Shown: positions 46,415 to 55,382 of the stretch, in pieces
How the letters are laid out: every line of letters begins with the position of its first letter
Position numbering within the stretch: position 1 is the stretch's first letter
Assembly: GCF_000612445.1 (NCBI RefSeq)
Contig: NZ_BALC01000005.1
Coordinates: 1 to 64,000 of the forward strand
From: Liquorilactobacillus sucicola DSM 21376 = JCM 15457
GTDB taxonomy: Bacteria; Bacillota; Bacilli; Lactobacillales; Lactobacillaceae
Direction: 5' to 3'
DNA: 64,000 bases
The notes under the pieces: model-generated
What the model was told of the DNA's origin: nothing
The model's database searches: none
Seen by the model: the letters and a program-made list of their open reading frames with translations, nothing else
Program-made: the position numbers and the translations under genes

Positions 46415-47257
46415 TTACTCCTTTGTATTCAATGATTTTACGACTATCCTTTTGACATAAATCATTAGATAAAATAATTCATCGTCTGTACTTTTGTTAT
46501 TTAATACGTCATCGATCATTGCCACTATTTGTTTCGTACATTCATATATCCTCGGAGATTCTTGTTTAAAAGCTTGTATAATTGCTTGACTAGCTTCATC
46601 AACTATTTGCTTGTTTTCTGCAATGCGGATCAAATAATAACGCAAATGCATTATAAAGCGGTTGTATGAAAACTCATTTTGATCAATCGTTATTTGAAAA
46701 TAGTTTTCAATAATGACGATAGTTTTCTCGGATATTAAATTAAAAGTATCACTCGTTATGGATGTTATGTTGGCGGCTTGTGAATTAATAAAGTGCATCG
46801 CGATGGCTGTACTTTCACTTTCAGGCAAGTTCACATCTAACTGCTTTTTAACTAGCCCCAGTGCCATTTTTCCAATTTCAAATTCCTTAGGATAAAGCTG
46901 CTTTACATCATAAGAAAAGGGCAGGTTCATTTCTCTATATTTTTTTTGCCGAATAATTGCAAAGTTTATATGATCTGCCAAACTGAAGATCACGTTTGGA
47001 TTCAACTCACGGGCAAGCACTTTTTGAGCTCTATTTACTATTTGCGCACTAATCTCGAAGATGTTTTCTGGTATTTCTTTCAATAATTGAAAATTATGCG
47101 TATCTAAACGATAGAATGTCATCGTTATTTTCCTCATGTCTTTTATTTCATATGGCATCCTGCAAAAACCAATTCCTTTTCCGAATGCCACCAGTTCATC
47201 ACCATTGTTATCTACGCAAACAGCAACATTATTATTGATCTTTTTTACCGCTTTCAT
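46415..47257 (-). CDS. BglG/LicT-family transcriptional antiterminator
   Basis: The 280-residue protein has an N-terminal CAT RNA-binding domain (1-55, KKINNNVAVCVDNNG and FGKGIGFCRMPYEI) and two PRDs (about 65-170 and 175-280), with His in LADHINF and AMHF as phosphorylation sites. It should bind the RAT sequence upstream of the PTS operon and allow read-through when the sugar is present. It lies between EIIA and EIIBC genes in the same operon, so it controls its own synthesis. Confidence 0.87.
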   Translation of the reverse strand: MKAVKKINNNVAVCVDNNGDELVAFGKGIGFCRMPYEIKDMRKITMTFYRLDTHNFQLLKEIPENIFEISAQIVNRAQKVLARELNPNVIFSLADHINFAIIRQKKYREMNLPFSYDVKQLYPKEFEIGKMALGLVKKQLDVNLPESESTAIAMHFINSQAANITSITSDTFNLISEKTIVIIENYFQITIDQNEFSYNRFIMHLRYYLIRIAENKQIVDEASQAIIQAFKQESPRIYECTKQIVAMIDDVLNNKSTDDELFYLMIYVKRIVVKSLNTKE

Positions 47258-47291
47258 TTTTTATCACTTCCTTTACTTTCAATTGAATTTC

Positions 47292-47774
47292 CTACCCTCT
47301 TAATAAAACACTTTTGCTGGAAACTGCTGTACCGAAGTCTTCTGTCAACGTAATTTCTTTGTCATATCCACCGGTAAATATAGTCATAACTGTCATATCG
47401 AGCTTTTGTTTGCTCATGAAAGCTTCATCAAACTCTAGTAAAGCATCACCTGCATTAAGCTTTTGCTGTTGTTTAACAAATGTTTTAAATCCTTTTCCAT
47501 TTAGCTGAACTGTATCAATGCCGACATGTATCAGAACATCAACTCCTCCTTCTGTTGTAATTCCTACTGCATGCTTGGATTCTGGTAACGACACTACAGT
47601 CCCATCAACCGGTGAGAAAATTGTCGAGACACCTTTAGCAGGTTTGACAGCAAAACCATCGCCCATCATTTTTGTCGAAAACACCTGATCATTTACATCT
47701 TCCAATCTTGTTAACACTCCGGCTATTGGACAAACTACTTCTAAGGCTTTATTCTTTTTTAAAAAATTAAACAT
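47292..47774 (-). CDS. PTS EIIA component, glucose family
   Basis: The 160-residue protein has the IIAGlc pattern: CPIAGVL, FAVKPAKGVSTIFSPVDGTV, and the active His in VLIHVGIDTV (about residue 90). ATG 47774 is chosen for the AGGAGGGAAAAA site. It is the first gene of the operon and should phosphorylate the EIIB domain of the 44933-46411 protein. Confidence 0.87.
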   Translation of the reverse strand: MFNFLKKNKALEVVCPIAGVLTRLEDVNDQVFSTKMMGDGFAVKPAKGVSTIFSPVDGTVVSLPESKHAVGITTEGGVDVLIHVGIDTVQLNGKGFKTFVKQQQKLNAGDALLEFDEAFMSKQKLDMTVMTIFTGGYDKEITLTEDFGTAVSSKSVLLRG

Positions 47775-47794
47775 TTTTTCCCTCCTAAATAAAA

Positions 47795-47874
47795 AACTCT
47801 CCAAGACACTACCACAAAAATGCTACAGCCAACCTGCACATTTTCACGGTAATGCCTCAAAGAGTTACAATCCG
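47795..47874 (-). promoter_or_regulatory. RAT antiterminator target and overlapping terminator
   Basis: On the minus strand GGATTGTAACTCT (47862-47874) starts a RAT-type sequence that continues GAGGCATTACC. The same bases form the left arm of a long imperfect terminator hairpin (AACTCT...AAAATG with CATTTT...AGAGTT) followed by TTTTTTATTT. This is the LicT/BglG attenuation pattern. Confidence 0.8.
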
Positions 47875-47883
47875 TTCTTTATT

Positions 47884-47925
47884 TGATTACGTTTACATTA
47901 TAAAGTGCTCAGCCAAAATAGGCAA
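47884..47925 (-). promoter_or_regulatory. Promoter with cre site for the PTS operon
   Basis: On the minus strand TTGCCT and TATAAT (47897-47902) are 17 bases apart. TGTAAACGTAATCA (47884-47897), overlapping the end of the -10, fits the cre consensus TGWAANCGNTNWCA with one mismatch. CcpA repression in the presence of glucose is expected. Confidence 0.7.
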
Positions 47926-48079
47926 GCTTTTTTTGTATGCGCTTTTCAATTCGTTTAGAATCCCTTGTGCTAGTCGTATCATAAGGGATTAGTATTAGAT
48001 GAACATTATTATTTATCTTATTTTACGGCATCCAAAACTAGTTGTTATATAATAACAACACATTTAATAAACAATTGGT
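47926..48079. other. Intergenic hairpins
   Basis: AATCCCTT/AAGGGATT (47959-47990) and GTTGTTATATAATAACAAC (48041-48059) are inverted repeats with 8-bp arms after the XRE gene. Either may act as terminator or operator; neither has a clear T run. Confidence 0.35.
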
Positions 48080-48649
48080 TTAATTTTTTTTGATAGTTGT
48101 ATATCTAATAGTTTTGAGCGTGTATTTGACATAACTTTTAGCCATTCTGTACAATAACTTATGTACAAAAAGCATTACATAAATAAAAAATAACCCAACC
48201 AAAAAAGTTAGTACGTAGAAAAACACCTCAACTGCGCCCTCTGGATGATAACTGAACAAAACAAAATGTAGCTCCCCGATATTAAATAGCCACATATAGG
48301 CCGCATAAAGAGGTCCTAAAATAAGACAGCCAGAAATCATCCAACCTATTAGTAAAACAAGCAAAGTTCCCAGTCCAATAGTTGCTATCAAGAAAAAATC
48401 AAACACAATATTCCCTAAAATAGCAAAAAAATTAATTCTTTTTTCAGTAATTGAGCCTTGTCCAATTAATTCAGATATTGGTACCTTGTACAAGACAGAT
48501 AAATCATGTAAAACTGTTAAAGAAGGTTCACGCGCACCTGTTTCCCAACGAGAAACTGTTTGACGTGTGACAAATAAAGAGTTCGCCACCGCCTGCTGGG
48601 TCAGACCCATAGCTTCACGCGCGCACCTTAATTGTTTGTGTATTTCCAC
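48080..48649 (-). CDS. XRE-type helix-turn-helix membrane protein
   Basis: The 189-residue protein has a complete N-terminal XRE domain (1-62: GLTQQAVANSLFVTRQTVSRWE, then LHDLSVLYKVPISELIG) followed by three membrane helices and a basic tail. This is the full-length version of the layout that is shortened at 4297-4719. It lies 10 bases after the CPBP protease gene, so it may control that gene from the membrane. Confidence 0.8.
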   Translation of the reverse strand: MEIHKQLRCAREAMGLTQQAVANSLFVTRQTVSRWETGAREPSLTVLHDLSVLYKVPISELIGQGSITEKRINFFAILGNIVFDFFLIATIGLGTLLVLLIGWMISGCLILGPLYAAYMWLFNIGELHFVLFSYHPEGAVEVFFYVLTFLVGLFFIYVMLFVHKLLYRMAKSYVKYTLKTIRYTTIKKN

Positions 48650-48659
48650 AATTTGCCTC

Positions 48660-49812
48660 CTAAATGTGGTTGAGTGGCACTGGAACTATATTCTCCTTTT
48701 TCTGTAAGTAATAATACTTGTCAAACAGATATTTAGCAATAATAGTAAACGCCGTTCCCACAAATAAAGCAACAACTATTCCCGAAATACCAGGGATTGA
48801 TAAATTTGACTCTTGGCTAATAAAATTTTCGCCAATATCCCACAATGAATGTAAAAGAATAACAATCCATAGACGCTTAGTAATTAAATAGATGACACCC
48901 CACAAGATTCCCATGGCTGCAACATCAAGTGCAATCGCACTTGATGTTGCGAGTGATTCTCCAACAAAAACACCACTAATATGTGCTAATCCAAAAACAC
49001 CCCCTTGAAGAACAAGCGCTTTCCACACACCTTTTTTATCGTTACGACACAATTTCAAAAAAGCCTCTAAAATGAGAACACGCGCCACCATTTCTTCAAT
49101 CAGTCCAGCATATATTCCAATTAAACTACCTTTAACTGTCAGTTGCCAAGTATTTACCCGCATCAAAACACAACAGAATGATATGGAAAAATATAATAAT
49201 AAGCCACAAGCCTAGTGAAAAATTTTGGCTTAGTGAATTAATAGCGGTTTGACGGTTAACTCGTATCTGTTTATTAATTAATTTAATACCTAGTACGATT
49301 GCAGCTATTACGCTGCCGACAAAACGAACCGTACTTGATCCTGTGGCAAAGCTATTGATCAAAGCAATAGAAATTCCATTAAAAAAGCCACTAACTATTA
49401 AAAGAACTAGAACACTTTGAAAGAAAACAAAAAAATGATTATTGCCAAAATGAAATGACCAAAAATGAACCAATGGACAACAAAAAAGAACTACCACAAC
49501 AACCGCTACAGGTGTTTGTATCAATTTAATCCCGTTAGTCTGTAGAGGGATTAACAATAAATTCCAAGAAATAATAACCAAAATAAAATTAAAAAAGTTA
49601 GCTGTTTCAGATTTATATCGTCGCGTATACCAATTTTTATGTTTGAAAATATTGAATTTCATTCCAAACACCAATATATAAGTCATTCCGAACATCCCCA
49701 ATATGCTTACGCCGGAGTATGGTCGCAAAACTATAGCTATACTTGAAAATATAACAGCAGTAATTTCGGTTAATGTGTATGCTAACGACCAATACAATGT
49801 TTTTTTCTTCAT
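48660..49812 (-). pseudogene. CPBP (Abi) intramembrane metalloprotease, probably split by a frameshift
   Basis: The C-terminal part (49166-48660) has the three CPBP motifs: IEEMVAR (EExxxR), FGLAHISG and LLHSLWDIGEN. The N-terminal part (49812-49132) is six membrane helices with no motif. The two frames overlap by 35 bases and together make about 385 residues, the usual length for CPBP proteins with an N-terminal membrane extension. Removing one T from the AGTT near 49139 gives a continuous TDSKGSLIGIYAGLIEE. Two coupled genes remain possible, but the C-terminal part then lacks helices normally found before EExxxR. CPBP proteases are often tied to bacteriocin immunity or membrane protein processing. 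Confidence 0.65.
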
Positions 49813-49938
49813 AGTAAAACCACCCCAATAATATTTTTAGAAATCGAATAACTCTTATCACAATTAAAAGGGTAGTTTCTCAAAAAGACTAGCACCGTTT
49901 TGGTAACACTGCTCTGCACGGGCTTCTTTGCAATACTA

Positions 49939-50418
49939 TTATTTATTATAAGTTCTTCCTGCGTTAATCATAAATCCCCTATAGATCTGCTCTGTTAGCA
50001 CAAGCCGCATCAACTGGTGAGGTAGCGTAAAGCGTCCAAATGAAACTTGTGTGTTTGCTCGTTCGAGAACTGCTTCGCTCAACCCCAGTGACCCGCCTAT
50101 AACAAATGTTACATCGCTATGTCCGTAGGTACCCAGTTTTTGAAGCTCATCTGCCAATTCCTCAGATGAACGTTCCTTTCCTAAAATTGCCAAAGCATAT
50201 ACATATTCCTTGTCCTTGATCTTGTCCAAAATACGTTTACCTTCAACTATTTTGACCTGCTCCATTTCTGAATTACTTAATTTTTCAGGAGCTTTTTCAT
50301 CTGCAACTTCCATAATCTTGAATTTACAGAATTTGCTAAGTCTTTTAGCGTACTCTGCAATTCCCTGTTTCAAATATTTCTCCTTCAATTTACCCACAAC
50401 AACTATTTTGATGTTCAT
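49939..50418 (-). CDS. rlmH: 23S rRNA (pseudouridine 1915-N3)-methyltransferase
   Basis: The 159-residue SPOUT enzyme has the knotted SAM-binding C-terminal motifs [14 protein letters not shown] and [17 protein letters not shown] followed by the RlmH ending (Y-x-K, here AGRTYNK). It methylates pseudouridine 1915 in helix 69 of 23S rRNA. ATG 50418 has GGTGGAGAG before it; the frame is open to 50436. Its place downstream of htrA and the Wal operon is conserved in many Firmicutes. Confidence 0.92.
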   Translation of the reverse strand: MNIKIVVVGKLKEKYLKQGIAEYAKRLSKFCKFKIMEVADEKAPEKLSNSEMEQVKIVEGKRILDKIKDKEYVYALAILGKERSSEELADELQKLGTYGHSDVTFVIGGSLGLSEAVLERANTQVSFGRFTLPHQLMRLVLTEQIYRGFMINAGRTYNK

Positions 50419-50439
50419 AACTCTCCACCTTTTCACAAC

Positions 50440-50781
50440 TTATCCCCAAAGTTATCCACTTATCCACAGGCTATTTTCTACATATTGGACCGAACAAATT
50501 TTCGTCACAACATTTATTAATTCCAAATTTGTCAAGCTTAAATTAGTTATCCACAGTTATCAACAGTGTTAACCTTCTTGCTTTTCTTGCCAAAGACCTT
50601 GCTATACAGGCATTACGAGGTGTAATCATCATTCTGGCAAAAAGTTAATCACAGCTTTCACACACACCTGTGGATAACTAAAAATCAATTAAGAAGCTGA
50701 CATATCAACAACTAAGCATTTTTTCAACAAGCACTATTTAAGTAAATCACTTTTTTATCCACAAATAAAGACTTATCCACC
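50440..50781. other. Cluster of eight DnaA boxes
   Basis: Perfect TTATCCACA boxes lie at 50460-50468, 50547-50555, 50669-50677 (complement) and 50755-50763. Single-mismatch boxes lie at 50440-50448, 50452-50460, 50557-50565 and 50773-50781. The 456-base gene-free gap is AT-rich. Such density is otherwise seen at oriC or at DnaA-titrating sites. Genes on both sides are transcribed leftward, unlike a normal origin where they diverge, so a regulatory or titration site is at least as likely. Confidence 0.8.
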
Positions 50782-50874
50782 GTTTGTCTCCAAAAAAAGA
50801 GGCGCTACAGTGTTTTTGTCGTTCACACCGAGCGCTCTTTTTAATCTACAATTATCTATAAACTTTATCTTAAA

Positions 50875-52191
50875 CTAGTTACCTGAATTCGACGAGGTAG
50901 TTGTATTCGAATCATTGGCCTCAAGTGTCAATTTGACATTCGCAGTTTTCTGCGAACCCTCATGATAGTACTTAATCTCCACTGTGTCACCTATTTTATG
51001 ATCATATAATACTTCACGCAATGATGATAGGCCTTTGACCTCTTTGCCGTCTAAAGAGGTAATAACATCATACTTTGTTATCCCTGCTGCCTTAAGTGGT
51101 GAATTGTTAGCAACCTTCAATACCACAACTCCGTTTGTAACACTTGTTGGCAGTTTCAACACTGACTTTTGGTCGCTTGTTGAAACGTAACTCAAATCTA
51201 CTAGTGAAATTCCCAAAGCTGGTCGCTTGATCTTCCCATCTTTTACCAGCAAGTTGATAACTTTAACAACTTCATTACTTGGAATTGCAAAACCCATTCC
51301 CTCTACAGAAGTCGAACTAGTTGATGCCGAACTTGAACCCGTATTTGCAAGTTTCATTGAGTTGATTCCAATAACCTGCCCAGCAAGGTTGATCAGCGGT
51401 CCCCCCGAATTACCGGGGTTAATCGCAGCATCAGTCTGAATGACCGTTGTCTGTCCCGTATTTACACCCGAACTATCCGTTGTATCAATCGTTCTCTTTT
51501 TAGCTGAAATAATACCTTGTGTCAATGAAGTTGCATAAGTTGAACCCAATGGCGAACCGATGGCAAGTGCTGTTTGTCCAACCTGAATATTGTCTGAATT
51601 GCCAAATGAAGCTACTTGTTTGACATTCTTGGCATTAATTTTCAAAACTGCCAAATCAGTAACAGAATCATGTCCAACAACAGTGGCAGTTTCCTTTTTG
51701 CCGCTATTCAGCAGAACTTCCACTTTATCTGAACCGGAGATAACATGATTATTAGTTGCAACAAAAGCAGTGTTGCCATCCCTTTTGTAGATTACTCCTG
51801 AACCTTCACTCTCTGATGTTGCACCACTACTACCAGAATCAGAACCAAAGATATCGTCTAATGAGTCACCTGAACTTTTTGTGGAATAGGCTTCCACCGA
51901 AACAACCGCGTTTTGAATCTTGTTGAATGCTTTTGTACTCTGTGTACTTACATTAACCTTAATATTGCTGACCCCTGTTTGCCCCTTGGAATTATCCGTC
52001 ATAACAGAGCTCGATTCATTCTGCTGGTAAATAGTGTATCCACCAACAATCGCGCCGCCGCCTATCACACCACCTACCAGTGCTACGATAAAAATCTTCA
52101 ACATACTGGAACGTTTGCCGCTATTATTATTGCCAGAACCAACTTCACTGTATTTTGCATCTTTTTCCTTTTGCTCATTACCATTCTTCAT
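50875..52191 (-). CDS. htrA: HtrA-family membrane-anchored serine protease
   Basis: The 438-residue protein has one N-terminal membrane helix (about 30-55), a Ser/Gly-rich linker, a trypsin-like domain with the triad His in ATNNHVI, Asp in TDLAVLKI and Ser in NPGNSGGPL, and a C-terminal PDZ domain (about 340-425, NSPLKAAGI and VITSLDGKEV). HtrA degrades misfolded exported proteins at the cell surface. It is the last gene of the walRKHIJ block, 147 bases after walJ, and may have its own promoter. Confidence 0.92.
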   Translation of the reverse strand: MKNGNEQKEKDAKYSEVGSGNNNSGKRSSMLKIFIVALVGGVIGGGAIVGGYTIYQQNESSSVMTDNSKGQTGVSNIKVNVSTQSTKAFNKIQNAVVSVEAYSTKSSGDSLDDIFGSDSGSSGATSESEGSGVIYKRDGNTAFVATNNHVISGSDKVEVLLNSGKKETATVVGHDSVTDLAVLKINAKNVKQVASFGNSDNIQVGQTALAIGSPLGSTYATSLTQGIISAKKRTIDTTDSSGVNTGQTTVIQTDAAINPGNSGGPLINLAGQVIGINSMKLANTGSSSASTSSTSVEGMGFAIPSNEVVKVINLLVKDGKIKRPALGISLVDLSYVSTSDQKSVLKLPTSVTNGVVVLKVANNSPLKAAGITKYDVITSLDGKEVKGLSSLREVLYDHKIGDTVEIKYYHEGSQKTANVKLTLEANDSNTTTSSNSGN

Positions 52192-52338
52192 GAGTTTTGT
52201 GCTCTTTCCGAATCAGGAAAAAACACTACCCTCCCTCCCGATTAAATTATCCCTACATGTGCATGTTTTTATTTTAACGATAAAGTTTGAAAAAAGCATG
52301 AATAAAATCCTAAATTTGTCTAAAAAAAACTAAATTTA

Positions 52339-53157
52339 TCAAATAATTGTCAATTTCGTTGCTTTATCAGGGTCTGTATCAAGAATATTAAAATCATGAC
52401 CTACTCCAAAATCATGTTGCTTCATCGTTGAAGCAACAGTCAGATGCGCTAGTTCTTTAACGTTATTATCCTGACTCAGATGTCCGAGATAAATTTTTTT
52501 TGTATTTCTGCCCAAAATATCCATTAAAGCAGTTGCTCCGTCATCATTCGAAAGATGTCCACGATCGCTCAATATTCTCTGTTTTAGCGGCCATGGATAG
52601 GCACCCATTCGCAGCATTTCAACATCGTGATTGCATTCCAACAAATACCCATCAGCGTTTTTAATCACTCCTTCAACCCCTTCAGAAACATACCCCGTAT
52701 CGGTCAAAATAACAAAGGAGTGTCCGTTGTGATGTACTTGATAGAATTGGGGTTCTGCCGCATCATGTGAAACCCCGAAACTTTCAACATCGAGATCTCC
52801 AAATGACATCGTTTTTCCCATTTCGAAGATGTGTTTCTGTTCAAGCGGAACTTTTCCGATTTTATGTGCCATTGCATCCCAAGTACCTTCATTGGCGTAC
52901 ACATTGAGATGGTATTTCCGAGCAAGTACTCCGACACCCTTGCAGTGATCGCTGTGCTCATGTGTTACCAGCAAACTGTCAACATCGCTCAGATCACGTC
53001 CAATCGACTTCATCAAACCAGCTATCTTTTTGCCGCTCAACCCTGCATCAACAAGGATTTTGCGTTTAGGTGTTTCAACATATGTAACATTGCCAGTACT
53101 TCCGCTGGCCAACACACTAATCTTCATCGTATCTTCCTGCTGATTCTCCATCGCCAT
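52339..53157 (-). CDS. walJ: WalJ/YycJ/VicX metallo-beta-lactamase-fold exonuclease-like protein
   Basis: The 272-residue protein has the metallo-beta-lactamase ligands THEHSDHCKG (about 72-81), a later His in FGVSHDAAEP and Asp in LTDTGYVS. WalJ homologues are linked to DNA replication-cell wall coordination and are conserved after walI. ATG 53157 has AAGGAG at about 10 bases; ATG 53127 (MKISVLASG) with AGGA is also possible and matches the usual length better. Confidence 0.88.
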   Translation of the reverse strand: MAMENQQEDTMKISVLASGSTGNVTYVETPKRKILVDAGLSGKKIAGLMKSIGRDLSDVDSLLVTHEHSDHCKGVGVLARKYHLNVYANEGTWDAMAHKIGKVPLEQKHIFEMGKTMSFGDLDVESFGVSHDAAEPQFYQVHHNGHSFVILTDTGYVSEGVEGVIKNADGYLLECNHDVEMLRMGAYPWPLKQRILSDRGHLSNDDGATALMDILGRNTKKIYLGHLSQDNNVKELAHLTVASTMKQHDFGVGHDFNILDTDPDKATKLTII

Positions 53158-53214
53158 TCTATTGTCTTCTCCTTCTTGATTCCTATCTTTACATATTTTC
53201 TAGTAGTATAATAA

Positions 53215-54018
53215 CTAATTTGCTTCCTCCATAAATGCACCTGTAAATGCATTTATTCTCCGATATTGGACGCTTCCCGAGGAATCACTTTTCACTTTGA
53301 TTACCCATGTTGGTATATAGACTGTACTGTCATTGACAGTCAACAATTGTGTATACCCTAAGCGCACCCACTCAACTGTGCTGTTATTGATTAGTTTATT
53401 ATATTGATATAGCCAGATCAAAGCCCGCTGTTGACTGATCATTGGTTTTTTCTCACGTAATGTTTCGATCTTTGCCAAATGTCCCTGTGTATACTCAGTA
53501 ACGTACCCATTTCGAATAGCAAAACGAATCTGTCCATTTGTTGTATACACGGGCCACCCTGAGGCTTTCTGCGTATAGACAACCGTTCTTTTAGTCGATA
53601 GATAGCTATCATATTGATAATCTTTCCCGTCAATTACTTTTGTACTATCCTCAACAACCTCATCCAACGTTTTTTGCGGATTAGCAGCATCTCTGATTTT
53701 TATACTAGTTCCAAAATCAACTGTCAGCTTATGATTATTATACGACCAAAGCACTCCTTGAAGCTGGTTTGAGCGATCCTTAAGATTGCTTTTTGTCGGA
53801 CTAGCGATGTAGAAGCCTTCTCTTCTCTTATTAGATAAAGTTCCATAAGATATTTGATCATTGCGAATACTTTTCATGATCGAAGTGGGCGTATTTCTTG
53901 ACGAGGTGTTAGCTGTTGATTCGACTGCATTATCTCTTTGCGTATAAGAAGTAAATAAAAAGATGTCCAGCGCAATAAACGCAATAAAAAAGATCAATTC
54001 AATTCGTTTAAAATTCAT
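53215..54018 (-). CDS. walI: WalI/YycI regulatory protein
   Basis: The 267-residue protein has a single N-terminal membrane helix (about 5-22) and an extracellular YycI domain. Together with WalH it binds the WalK membrane part and tunes its activity. It lies 20 bases after walH. Identification rests on gene order plus the YycI-like pattern at the C-terminus (VYIPTWVIKVK). Confidence 0.85.
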   Translation of the reverse strand: MNFKRIELIFFIAFIALDIFLFTSYTQRDNAVESTANTSSRNTPTSIMKSIRNDQISYGTLSNKRREGFYIASPTKSNLKDRSNQLQGVLWSYNNHKLTVDFGTSIKIRDAANPQKTLDEVVEDSTKVIDGKDYQYDSYLSTKRTVVYTQKASGWPVYTTNGQIRFAIRNGYVTEYTQGHLAKIETLREKKPMISQQRALIWLYQYNKLINNSTVEWVRLGYTQLLTVNDSTVYIPTWVIKVKSDSSGSVQYRRINAFTGAFMEEAN

Positions 54019-54038
54019 TTCTCGCGCCGTCCTTTCAT

Positions 54039-55382
54039 CTAGTTTCCAACATCCGAAGTTGGATTCAACAACTCATTATACTCGATCCATTCACCATCAT
54101 AGTTTACAAAATACGTTGGTACTAAATCAATGACCAAATTCGAAGCTTCATTTTTCCTCCAACTATAACCAACCTGAATGTTTTTTACTTTATTTGCCGA
54201 ATAACCAGCATTTATCAGATTTTGATAAACAGTTATCGTTGGCGGCAATGTAACATTCTTATCCCCTGAAGGTACAGGAACCTGCAAGCTCAAAAGTGAA
54301 AAATCGTATTTCAAACCACCAGAATTCATCGTTTGAATCTTAAAGGCCCCATAATTATTTTTATTAATGATTGGGAAGCCAGCCACATAACTCCTATATA
54401 CAACGGTGCCGCTTGCTTGGTAGAACTCTGAGTAATGCACATCGTCAAGTGGTGCCCCGATTGAATTAAGTTTCGTAAAACTATTCTTTAAATGATCGTT
54501 GAAAGACTGTCTCTCCACCGTACTATTGTTATAGTCAGAATTAGAATAATTAGCGTACTTTATCCTATTGGTGTGGTCTTCGACCGTCATTCGATTATCA
54601 GCTCCATCTGAGTAAATAATCTTATCCTTCTGCATTTTAGTTGAAATTGAGTTTCCCCCACTAGAATCTAATAGTCGTGTGACGAAGGAACTCGCATTTG
54701 CTTTGTTGATTAAATAGGTATAATGCGGCATCTGCACATTGTTCAAATAAAACATTGCTAGATGACCATCCAACAGATAGTATTCTACCTGCAATTTTTT
54801 TATCCCTTTACTATTTACTAATTTTTTTATTTTTTTGCTATTTTTATTAGTAAATGACACTTTGTAAACACTTTTTGCTTGATCATTCAGCAGATAGACT
54901 ACTTTCTTCTGATTTAAAGGCACTAAAATGCGGTTGTATTTATCCCCTTGATGACCCTTGATTTTTTGTGAAAATGTCTGGTTGAATAGTTTTATTGTCA
55001 TCTGATCCGCGTAATTCAACACAATTGCGTTTTTTTGTTCTAAAAATGCAACATACTCTTCTTCATTTTTGAAAGTCGTTTTAGTTATATTCTCATTTGC
55101 CGTCCACTTGCGAATCTCACTGCAAAAATTATTTATCATATTTGTTTGGGGGCTATACAATTGGTGCTGCTTCCGCTCCTGATTCAGGATTATCTGAACA
55201 GGCGCATAAATGTCACTTAACGTTTTATTGCTTGTTGTTGCATCATTCTCGCCTGGTGAGGTGGTTGTTTTTGAATCGCGCTGAAAAGTTGCTGGATTCG
55301 TTAAGATAATCGTAGTTAAGACCACACTGAGGATCACAGTGATCGTCAATCCGAAGTGTAATAAGAAGTTTCTAATTTTCAT
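54039..55382 (-). CDS. walH: WalH/YycH regulatory protein
   Basis: The 447-residue protein has one N-terminal membrane helix (about 8-30) and a large extracellular YycH domain. It acts with WalI on WalK at the division site. ATG 55382, inside the end of walK (11-base overlap) and with a GGGGGATC site, is chosen; the frame extends to 55400 without a better site. Identification is mainly from position and length. Confidence 0.85.
   Translation of the reverse strand: MKIRNFLLHFGLTITVILSVVLTTIILTNPATFQRDSKTTTSPGENDATTSNKTLSDIYAPVQIILNQERKQHQLYSPQTNMINNFCSEIRKWTANENITKTTFKNEEEYVAFLEQKNAIVLNYADQMTIKLFNQTFSQKIKGHQGDKYNRILVPLNQKKVVYLLNDQAKSVYKVSFTNKNSKKIKKLVNSKGIKKLQVEYYLLDGHLAMFYLNNVQMPHYTYLINKANASSFVTRLLDSSGGNSISTKMQKDKIIYSDGADNRMTVEDHTNRIKYANYSNSDYNNSTVERQSFNDHLKNSFTKLNSIGAPLDDVHYSEFYQASGTVVYRSYVAGFPIINKNNYGAFKIQTMNSGGLKYDFSLLSLQVPVPSGDKNVTLPPTITVYQNLINAGYSANKVKNIQVGYSWRKNEASNLVIDLVPTYFVNYDGEWIEYNELLNPTSDVGN

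Noticed and set aside
50440-50781. Active chromosomal origin at the DnaA-box cluster
   Set aside because: Genes on both sides run the same way and no dnaA or dnaN gene is near. I report the cluster but do not call it oriC.
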